Of a DNA stretch of 9,693 bases, positions 1 to 4,843 are shown piece by piece. The notes below the pieces were generated by a model. That model worked only from the letters and a program-made list of their open reading frames with translations, was not told the DNA's origin and ran no database searches. Position numbers and translations under genes: made by a program. Position 1 is the stretch's first letter; every line of letters begins with the position of its first letter. Source of the DNA: Actinomycetes bacterium (GTDB lineage: Bacteria; Planctomycetota; Phycisphaerae; JAACET01); contig DAOVKO010000062.1 of assembly GCA_030631725.1 (NCBI GenBank), positions 1-9,693 of the forward strand, read 5' to 3'.

Positions 1-954
1 GGCTTAGCTTGGCGACATCCGCATTCCTCCGCCACTGACGCGAAGGTCTGGGCTGTTGCCTGGCCCGTTTCGTTGGCCATACATCTGCTGGCTTTTGTTA
101 TTCTCTATTTTATATTCACCCCCGCTGGCGACCCCTTAGCTGAGTCAAACGCCATTGGCCAGCTGCGTTTTGCCGACCCTAGTGAACCTCTGGAAGACCG
201 CCCGCTTATCCGCTCCCATTCGGCCCCTGCTTTGAGCAGCTTATTGGACAGGCCAGCCGTTCAGGATTTGCCCCTCTCGGCCATGCCAACCCAGTTGGTC
301 CAAGACCCCAGGGTGATTGGCTTGAGCTCTGGGCAGAATCTTGCCGGGCCGCTGGCCGTTTTTTCCACCGCCCCCCAGCCGGCCGCACCCCGAGTGAGTT
401 TCTTCGGTTCCTCTGCTGCCGGTTACAAGATCGTCTTCGTGGTTGACCGCTCCGGCTCGATGTGGGATCAGTTCGAGTTTGTCCGCAATGAACTCTTAGC
501 CGCCCTGGCCCGCCTGGAGCCCAGCCAACAGTTCCAGTTGATCTTCTTTTCTTCCGGAGAGCCTTTGCTGATGGAACCGTCGGCCTTTCTGGTCGCCTCG
601 CCGGCCAAAAAGCGGATGGCCTACGATTTCCTCCAGAAGATCGCCCGTCTGGACCCGCCTTCCGGGCCCACTGACCCCGCCCCAGCCCTGAACGCCGCTC
701 TGAGCTTACCCTCAGGTCCAGCTGACGTTATTTTCCTGCTTACCGACGGTGATTTCCCCCCCAGCGTGCTCGATGCCGTCAAGTCAGCCAATCCCAGAAC
801 CCGCACTCAGATCAATGCCATCGGCTTTGGCTACCAAGGTGGCGCTGACTTGCTCCGCAGGCTTGCTGCACAGAACCGCGGTTCTTTCCGCTTCGTGCAG
901 AATTTGGGAGTTTCGGGCCAACCTGCCCCGGACTTCGAAGTCCTCATGCCCTGA
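1..954 (+). CDS. Membrane-anchored vWA-domain protein, 5' end outside window
   Basis: This reading frame is open from the first base and ends at TGA 952-954, so the true start lies upstream. The first possible start inside the window, TTG at 73, would begin inside the hydrophobic segment and remove the basic residues before it. Counting from base 1, residues about 22-40 form one membrane helix, preceded by R, H and K residues as expected for a cytoplasmic N-terminus. A Pro/Ala/Ser-rich linker follows to about residue 130. The vWA domain fills the rest and carries a complete metal-ion adhesion site: DRSGS from residue 149, the Thr of GPTDP (T224), and LTDGD with D249. A divalent-metal-dependent, protein-binding role outside the membrane is therefore likely. 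The phrase FFGSSAAGYKIVFVVDRSGS resembles many planctomycete vWA proteins of unknown partner. It converges with the minus-strand operon ending at 1168. The domain call is firm and the function is unknown. Confidence 0.85.
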   Translation, partial: GLAWRHPHSSATDAKVWAVAWPVSLAIHLLAFVILYFIFTPAGDPLAESNAIGQLRFADPSEPLEDRPLIRSHSAPALSSLLDRPAVQDLPLSAMPTQLVQDPRVIGLSSGQNLAGPLAVFSTAPQPAAPRVSFFGSSAAGYKIVFVVDRSGSMWDQFEFVRNELLAALARLEPSQQFQLIFFSSGEPLLMEPSAFLVASPAKKRMAYDFLQKIARLDPPSGPTDPAPALNAALSLPSGPADVIFLLTDGDFPPSVLDAVKSANPRTRTQINAIGFGYQGGADLLRRLAAQNRGSFRFVQNLGVSGQPAPDFEVLMP

Positions 955-982
955 TAATTTACTCAAACTAACCGATTTTTGT

Positions 983-1096
983 TGTCATCCCCGCCCAGGC
1001 GGGGATCCATCTTGTTTTTTGGCTTCCTGGATTACCGCCAAAGCGGTGATAAGCCCGCTCCCTGCCTCCGCAGGGACAAGCTTCGCGGGAATGACA
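983..1096. repeat. Palindromic intergenic repeat element (REP/MITE-like)
   Basis: The ends are near-perfect inverted copies: TGTCATCCCCGC (983-994) against GCGGGAATGACA (1085-1096), 11 of 12 matching. Inside lie three clean hairpins: ATCCCCGCC/GGCGGGGAT (987-995 with 998-1006), ACCGC/GCGGT (1034-1038 with 1043-1047) and CCCTGC/GCAGGG (1060-1065 with 1070-1075). There is also an ATCCA/TGGAT pair (1005-1009 with 1028-1032). Short palindromes of the form GTCATCCCCGC...GCGGGAATGACA are a common dispersed intergenic repeat type in many bacterial genomes. No ORF inside looks real. Several copies elsewhere in the genome would be expected. Confidence 0.7.
987..1020 (+). terminator. Possible terminator of the vWA gene
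   Basis: A GC-rich hairpin with 9-bp arms (987-995 and 998-1006; in practice a slightly shorter stem with a 4-nt loop) is followed by a run of six T at 1015-1020. It lies about 30 bases downstream of the vWA stop codon. The 8-base gap between stem and T-run is longer than in a classical intrinsic terminator. The hairpin also belongs to the repeat element, so termination may be a by-product. It is the best terminator candidate in the convergent junction. Confidence 0.3.
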
Positions 1097-1167
1097 GGTT
1101 GTGGTATCTGTTTATTATGACAGGAGTTACATGAATAGATGGCTCAGGATCAGCCAGTTTGAGTAAA

Positions 1168-1665
1168 TTAATTTTCGGCTTGAGTTTTTCCCTGGCTGTT
1201 GGGCGGACCTATCCGTTTTTTACCCCGTTCGGCTAGTATCTCGTTGATTCGCTTCCGCACCCCACTAATGTTCATCCCTGCTTTGAGAAGAATTCTCTGG
1301 GCTACGCAGCCCTCTTCTTTGAGCAGCCCCAAAAGCAGGTGCTCTGGACCGACGTAGTTATGCCCCAGTTCCCGGGCCTGCTCGATGGCCTTGGCGATCA
1401 CATTCGTAAAATGCGGCGTCCCCGGTAGACGACCTATTACCCAAGTCTCCTCCATCTGGGCGGCAGTGAGTTCCGTCACTTGCTCGCGGATCTTGGTCCG
1501 ATTCAGCCCAGACTCCTTGAGCAGCAAAGCCCCTGCCCCGGTCCCCTCCTCCAAGACTCCCAGCAGTACGTGTTCGCTGCCCACGTACTCCAGGTTCATC
1601 TCCCGGGCTATCTGCTGACTCAATCTCATAGCCTTGTTCGCTCTGGTCGATAGGTGCTCGAACAT
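1168..1665 (-). CDS. Stand-alone double Clp-N (Clp repeat) domain protein, ClpC N-domain-like
   Basis: This 165-residue protein matches the N-terminal domain of ClpC/ClpA-type unfoldases and stops where the first AAA+ module would begin. It has two Clp repeats: repeat 1 about residues 1-75 with YVGSEHVLLGVLEE (27-40), and repeat 2 about 80-148 with YVGPEHLLLGLLKEE (104-118). The tail (149-165) is basic and polar. In ClpC this domain binds adaptors and substrates, so a free copy could act as an adaptor, a decoy or a substrate-recruiting module. That role is inference. The start is supported by GGAGGT at 1671-1676 (minus strand), 5 nt before ATG. The gene is last in the yggS operon, 19 bp after the stop of the 259-residue gene. 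There is no Walker motif and no frameshift continuing into an ATPase: the TAA stop is followed by the intergenic repeat. The family call is firm. Confidence 0.9.
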   Translation of the reverse strand: MFEHLSTRANKAMRLSQQIAREMNLEYVGSEHVLLGVLEEGTGAGALLLKESGLNRTKIREQVTELTAAQMEETWVIGRLPGTPHFTNVIAKAIEQARELGHNYVGPEHLLLGLLKEEGCVAQRILLKAGMNISGVRKRINEILAERGKKRIGPPNSQGKTQAEN

Positions 1666-1684
1666 ATTTAACCTCCGCTGGATA

Positions 1685-2464
1685 TCACTGTGTCGGCCAC
1701 CAATGCCTAATTACGTAAGTATATAACAAACTCAGCAAGGCGATTACCACTGAAAATACCAAAGCAATCTTAATCATTCGCAGCCGGTTGGCCAGCTCCC
1801 GATTCCGCCACTCCGCCAGCCGCCTGTCGATCTCATCCAGTTTGTAATCGATACGGGCTTCGATTTCCTCCATTTTCTCGCGGATATATCCGTCAGCCGC
1901 TCCGCGCAGTCCGCTGCCCAGACCTTCGATCAGCCCTTTCTCCTCGATATGTTCCCGCAGCGTAGCTTCTTGTGACGATTTATCTGTCTGCTGCACACCT
2001 TGAATTTCCGGATCGGCATCCAGCAGATCGCTCAGCATCGAGCCCAGCCATTTATCCCGCTTGCGAAGAACGTAGCCCACTATTCCCTCGCTACGGCGAA
2101 GCCGGGATATCAGTTTCCTGGCACTGTCGGTTTCTTTGAAGCGCACATTTCGCAGCACCGCCAAAGCCATCAATCCCCTGTGGCTTAGGCCTTGGTAATG
2201 CCCCCGCCTGTGGGCCAGGATAATTTGAGCCACCGCCAATTTATCCGGACGCGTCGGCACCGGATGTTTGGCCCAGCTTACAATATCCATCAAGCCCCCC
2301 CAATCCAGGGCCTCGATCTGCTCCTTCCGGGCCGTCAAACGTTCGCTCAGCTCCTCGTCGGACCAGTTTTCCCGTACCACCAGCCCCAAACGCTTGGCCT
2401 GGCGCATCAACGCCAGCCTCGATTCAGCCTCAACCTTTTCCTTTTTGCTCGGCTCGACGTTCAT
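1685..2464 (-). CDS. Unrecognised 259-aa protein with coiled coil and C-terminal membrane anchor
   Basis: I do not recognise a family. The frame stays open upstream to 2698, but I choose the ATG at 2464 because it overlaps the previous gene's stop as ATGA (stop 2461-2463), the usual sign of translational coupling. The earlier extension would also run across the 93-residue membrane gene. Residues 1-50 are highly charged and helical. Residues 55-150 form a soluble region rich in basic residues (HRRGHY, KLISRLRR, LRKRDKW). Residues 194-228 have a strongly charged heptad pattern of I, M and L, suggesting a coiled coil. Residues 231-251 form one membrane helix, with the C-terminus RHWWPTQ close behind it. 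It has no signal peptide, so it is probably a tail-anchored cytoplasmic protein that may oligomerise. It sits between a two-helix membrane protein and a Clp-N protein and could tether either one; this is inference. Confidence 0.78.
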   Translation of the reverse strand: MNVEPSKKEKVEAESRLALMRQAKRLGLVVRENWSDEELSERLTARKEQIEALDWGGLMDIVSWAKHPVPTRPDKLAVAQIILAHRRGHYQGLSHRGLMALAVLRNVRFKETDSARKLISRLRRSEGIVGYVLRKRDKWLGSMLSDLLDADPEIQGVQQTDKSSQEATLREHIEEKGLIEGLGSGLRGAADGYIREKMEEIEARIDYKLDEIDRRLAEWRNRELANRLRMIKIALVFSVVIALLSLLYTYVIRHWWPTQ

Positions 2465-2742
2465 GACAAGTAGTGCCCCCGGACAATCAATACCAGCAGA
2501 ACCACCAGCAGGACAATCTGCAGCAGTTCCCACCAAAAATCCCTCAGCCGTACACGCAGCAGGTGCAGCATTACGTAATGTCGTCTGATCCTGCTGAGTC
2601 GGTCTCTCGGCTCGAGCCAGTCCAACCAGCGGCTCACCGACTGAATCGTCCCCAACAGCGTGTACACCCCGCCGCTTACCGCCAGGATCCATCGCCACAG
2701 GAAAAACACATCAAAGCCATGTTCGGTCCATATCCTCAGCAC
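2461..2742 (-). CDS. Small two-helix membrane protein, GTG start, downstream of yggS
   Basis: This 93-residue protein has hydrophobic segments at about residues 12-35 and 69-89. A basic, Trp-rich amphipathic stretch lies between them (SRWLDWLEPRDRLSRIRRHY). The start is GTG at 2742, with AAAAAGG 8 nt upstream. No ATG is in frame between the yggS stop (in the same frame) and this GTG. It begins 27 bp after yggS ends, and its TGA overlaps the next ATG by four bases. In many bacteria yggS is followed by yggT, which also encodes a roughly 90-100-residue membrane protein. This protein matches in position and size, but I cannot see the YggT sequence pattern, so I leave it unnamed. The basic central loop suggests a cytoplasmic loop that could contact lipid or a partner protein. 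The function is unknown. Confidence 0.72.
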   Translation of the reverse strand: MLRIWTEHGFDVFFLWRWILAVSGGVYTLLGTIQSVSRWLDWLEPRDRLSRIRRHYVMLHLLRVRLRDFWWELLQIVLLVVLLVLIVRGHYLS

Positions 2743-2769
2743 AGCTATAACCTTTTTATTACCAAAGCT

Positions 2770-3528
2770 TTACAAACCTTCAAACAAGGCCCGCCCCACC
2801 CGCACCATCGTAGCCCCTTCTTCTATGGCCACGGTGTAATCCTGCGTCGTACCCATCGACAAGTGCCGACAATTCTTATCCACGTACCGCTCGTGGTGCA
2901 TATCCTCCAAAAGTTCGCGCAGACGCACAAAGGCCAATCGCGAGTTCTCCGGATCCTCCGCCAGCGGACCCATGGTCATCAGGCCAATCAGACGCAGGTG
3001 TTCCAGCGTGGCGAATTGCTCCGCCAAGTGGTTCACCGCCGCCGGGATGATCCCATACTTGCTCGATTCTCCCGAGCAGTTCACCTCCATCAGCACATCT
3101 ACCGACTTGTTCTGCTTGCCTGCCTTGGTGTCGATGTCCTCGGCTAATCGCAGACTGTCCACCGAATGTATTATCCCGCTGCAATTGAGCACCATGGCCA
3201 CTTTATTGCGCTGCAAGTGTCCTACCATGTGCCAACGCACCGGCGGCAGAGCTTCGGGCCTGCCCTGCCCGCCCAACGCGGCCTGTTTGGCTCTTTGGCT
3301 TAGCTCTTCCAGCATAGCCGCCCGTTTGACCAGGGCCTGCGCACGGTTCTCCCCCAGTTCCACCTGCCCCAGTTCTATCAGGGCTCGGATGACCTCCAGT
3401 CCCACCGATTTGGTTACCACTACTAGCGTAACTTTGCTCGGCTCCCTCCCGGACCGCGAGCAGGCCGAGGCTATCTCCTCCCGCACGCGTGATAGGTTAT
3501 TTGCGAGCTTCTTTTTGATTTGCTTCAT
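2770..3528 (-). CDS. yggS: YggS/PLPBP-family pyridoxal 5'-phosphate homeostasis protein
   Basis: This 252-residue cytoplasmic protein is of the YggS/PROSC (PLPBP) family: a single TIM-barrel that binds pyridoxal 5'-phosphate and helps balance B6 vitamers and amino/keto acid pools, with no known catalytic turnover. The PLP-binding lysine is K40 in VVVTKS. Other family marks are LGENRAQ (59-65), HMVGHLQRNK (100-109), MEVNCSGESSKYG in the middle, and the phosphate-binding C-terminal stretch LSMGTTQDY...AIEEGATMVRVGRALFEG. The length is slightly above the usual 220-235 because of an insertion of about 15 residues (about 80-96, Ala/Gly/Gln-rich) before the HMVGHLQ motif. The start ATG is preceded by a weak AGG. 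It is the first gene of a four-gene operon and has a good promoter candidate about 60 bases upstream. The family assignment is firm. Confidence 0.95.
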   Translation of the reverse strand: MKQIKKKLANNLSRVREEIASACSRSGREPSKVTLVVVTKSVGLEVIRALIELGQVELGENRAQALVKRAAMLEELSQRAKQAALGGQGRPEALPPVRWHMVGHLQRNKVAMVLNCSGIIHSVDSLRLAEDIDTKAGKQNKSVDVLMEVNCSGESSKYGIIPAAVNHLAEQFATLEHLRLIGLMTMGPLAEDPENSRLAFVRLRELLEDMHHERYVDKNCRHLSMGTTQDYTVAIEEGATMVRVGRALFEGL

Positions 3529-3956
3529 AGCCAGCCTGCAAGTGACTATTACACCCCTTGTCCGACTCGTTACGTTGGCTCTTTATCATACCAGTTTGCC
3601 AGCCGGGGTAAAGTCCGTACCCGCCCCCCGGCCCTGGCCGATACTATTCTGCCCGGAACTAATCCCCGTTCTTGGCCACCAAGCGATGTCTCTGGCCATT
3701 ACCGCTCACCATCACCACCCGGCCGGACATCTCTGCAGAGATTTGCGGCTTCTTGGCCGAATTACCCAAAATAAAATTTAGTCTTCCAGAGCTCGTTTTT
3801 TCCTTGATTCTACCATATATAGACGCTAAACTACCACCTGACCTCTACAAGTCGAGGTCGCTATTCGCTTTGGTATCCAGCCTTTGGGCCACGTCCGGAT
3901 CCAAAGCTGAATATGCCCCCGTTGGCTGACTTCTCTGGGCACCTGGAAACTCATAC
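3529..3956. other. Divergent intergenic spacer between yggS and nrdR
   Basis: This 428-bp spacer has no convincing gene. Open frames across it lack ribosome binding sites and have low-complexity, Pro/Ser/Arg-rich translations. It holds the yggS promoter candidate on its left side. On the nrdR side, GACCTC (3840-3845) and GAGGTC (3854-3859) form a perfect 6-bp hairpin with an 8-nt loop. Upstream of that is a TATATA-centred stretch with short TCTA/TAGA arms (3809-3823) that could be a -10 region or operator. I could not place a confident nrdR promoter. The pyrimidine-rich part (about 3600-3730) shows nothing I can name. Confidence 0.5.
3585..3612 (-). promoter_or_regulatory. Predicted sigma-70-type promoter of the yggS operon
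   Basis: Read on the minus strand there is TTTACC (3612-3607, 4 of 6 to TTGACA), a 16-bp spacer, and an extended -10 TGGTATGAT (3593-3585; hexamer TATGAT, 5 of 6). The start point would fall near 3578, giving a leader of about 50 nt before the yggS ATG. The prediction is by eye only. Confidence 0.45.
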
Positions 3957-4451
3957 ATGCGTTGTCCCTTCTGCAACAGCGAAAAAGACAAGGTCATAGA
4001 TTCACGCGCCAGTGAGGCTGGAAAGGTTATTCGTCGCCGACGCCAGTGCACTCAATGTAATCGGCGATTCACCACCTACGAGCGGGTCGAAGATACCTCC
4101 AGGCTCACGGTTATCAAACGCGATGGCCGCCGAGTACCTTACGACCGAGACCATATCCTTACCGGTCTTCAAAAGGCCTGCTACAAAAGGCCCATCGAGG
4201 CCGCCGTACTCGACAAGCTGGTTGACGAAGTGGACAAGGAAATCTTTAAGGTCGCCGACCGAGAAATAGCCAGTATCAACATAGGCCAGCGAGTTGTCCA
4301 GAAGTTGCGAAAGGTTGACCAGGTGGCCTATGTGCGTTTTGCCAGTGTCTATCACAAGTTCAGCGATGTCGGTGAATTTGTGGACGAAGTCCGCAGCATC
4401 CAGAACATTGTGCCCGAACCCAAAGCCCAGCAGAAGCTCTTTGAAGCTTAG
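3957..4451 (+). CDS. nrdR: Transcriptional repressor NrdR
   Basis: NrdR is the ATP/dATP-sensing repressor of ribonucleotide reductase operons. When dATP is plentiful it binds NrdR boxes and shuts off nrd genes. The protein is 164 residues, slightly above the usual 150-160. Residues 1-45 form the zinc ribbon with CPFC (3-6) and CTQC (31-34), and the basic RRRRQC and RRFTTYERVE motifs make up the DNA-binding part. Residues about 50-140 form the ATP-cone, beginning LTVIKRDGRRVPYD and including KACYKRPI and VAYVRFASVY. The ATG at 3957 is fixed by an in-frame TGA at 3927-3929 upstream and by the conserved MRCPFC start. The ribosome binding site is weak (GGAAA at 3945-3949). No ribonucleotide reductase gene is in the window, so its targets lie elsewhere. 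It appears to be transcribed alone. Confidence 0.97.
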   Translation: MRCPFCNSEKDKVIDSRASEAGKVIRRRRQCTQCNRRFTTYERVEDTSRLTVIKRDGRRVPYDRDHILTGLQKACYKRPIEAAVLDKLVDEVDKEIFKVADREIASINIGQRVVQKLRKVDQVAYVRFASVYHKFSDVGEFVDEVRSIQNIVPEPKAQQKLFEA

Positions 4452-4843
4452 TATTGGCCCCAAGGAAAACCCCTGTGGTCTTGAGAGTAGAAAGCAGACC
4501 GCAGCAAATCGGTTGTGCTGTAACTACTGGCCAAACCGAGACTAACAGCTCCGCTGGTTTTTCCCTTCCAGCCTCAGGTCTCCAGCCTTTCTTCATCTGT
4601 CTGTTCTATTGCTCAGATTCCACTTGACCATTTGAGGACCTTGGGTTAGCCTGGAACCCTAGGTGTGCGTCCTTTTGGTAGCGCCACCCCTAGAACTGGT
4701 ATATTCAGCGGTGCACCGGCACAGGACTAAAGTTTTAGATGCAGGGGTCCGATAATTATCCAAGGCCTTGCCTGTTTGCCGAAGGTTCTGAGCTTTTGGA
4801 AAAAGGCCGCTCGCACCCGCGCCAACCACCAACAGAAGATCTT
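4452..4843. other. Hairpin-rich intergenic region between nrdR and the FlgI-like gene
   Basis: This 392-bp stretch has no supported gene. It contains several short inverted repeats: TCGGTT/AACCGA (4509-4514 with 4534-4539), GCTGG/CCAGC (4553-4557 with 4568-4572), and GGGTT/AACCC (4643-4647 with 4655-4659). A longer interrupted stem spans 4659-4693 (CTAGGTG..GCG against CGC.CACC..TAG). The palindrome GGTGCACC sits at 4710-4717. None is followed by a proper T-run, so no clear nrdR terminator is visible. The two hairpins at 4643-4693 are adjacent and share base 4659, so they could be alternative folds. A promoter candidate follows at 4675-4705. Confidence 0.4.
4675..4705 (+). promoter_or_regulatory. 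Predicted extended -10 promoter for the FlgI-like lipoprotein gene
   Basis: TGGTATATT at 4697-4705 is an extended -10 element (hexamer TATATT, 5 of 6). A weak -35 (TTGGTA, 4675-4680) sits 19 bp upstream. The start point near 4712 would fall at the GGTGCACC palindrome (4710-4717), which could be an operator, and would leave a leader of about 130 nt before the ATG at 4844. Prediction by eye. Confidence 0.4.

Larger units (their letters stand above)
955..1170. repeat. Perfect 15-bp inverted repeat bracketing the convergent junction
   Basis: TAATTTACTCAAACT at 955-969 is the exact reverse complement of AGTTTGAGTAAATTA at 1156-1170. The left copy starts at the base after the vWA stop TGA. The right copy includes the TAA stop (1168-1170) of the Clp-N gene. 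Read in each gene's own direction, both genes are therefore followed by the same 15 bases. The arms are AT-rich and 186 bp apart, so they are not a normal terminator stem. They could be the terminal repeats of a small non-autonomous element (both ends are TA), or an inverted duplication of a 3' end. The repeat is seen directly; its origin is inference. Confidence 0.8.

Noticed and set aside
73..954. TTG at 73 as the start of the vWA gene
   Set aside because: The frame is open to base 1, and this start would cut into the membrane helix and lose the basic residues before it. A start outside the window is more likely.
749..1120. 123-residue plus-strand ORF across the vWA 3' end and the repeat
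   Set aside because: It runs in another frame of the vWA gene and then through the palindromic element. Nothing about it resembles a protein.
2465..2698. Upstream extension of the 259-residue gene to 2698 (337 residues)
   Set aside because: The extension overlaps nearly all of the 93-residue membrane gene in another frame and has a non-conserved-looking, Ala/Gly/Pro-rich translation. The ATGA overlap at 2461-2464 gives a better start.
2473..3147. 224-residue plus-strand ORF opposite the 93-residue gene and yggS
   Set aside because: It is antisense to well-supported genes, with a Gln/His/Pro-rich translation that mirrors the codon pattern of the real strand.
3809..3823. NrdR box upstream of nrdR
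   Set aside because: The TATATA centre is suggestive, but the flanks do not show the ACAC/GTGT arms of known NrdR boxes, and there is no second box at the usual spacing.
4739..4843. 35-residue N-terminal extension of the FlgI-like protein
   Set aside because: It would bury the lipoprotein signal inside the protein and has no good ribosome binding site.
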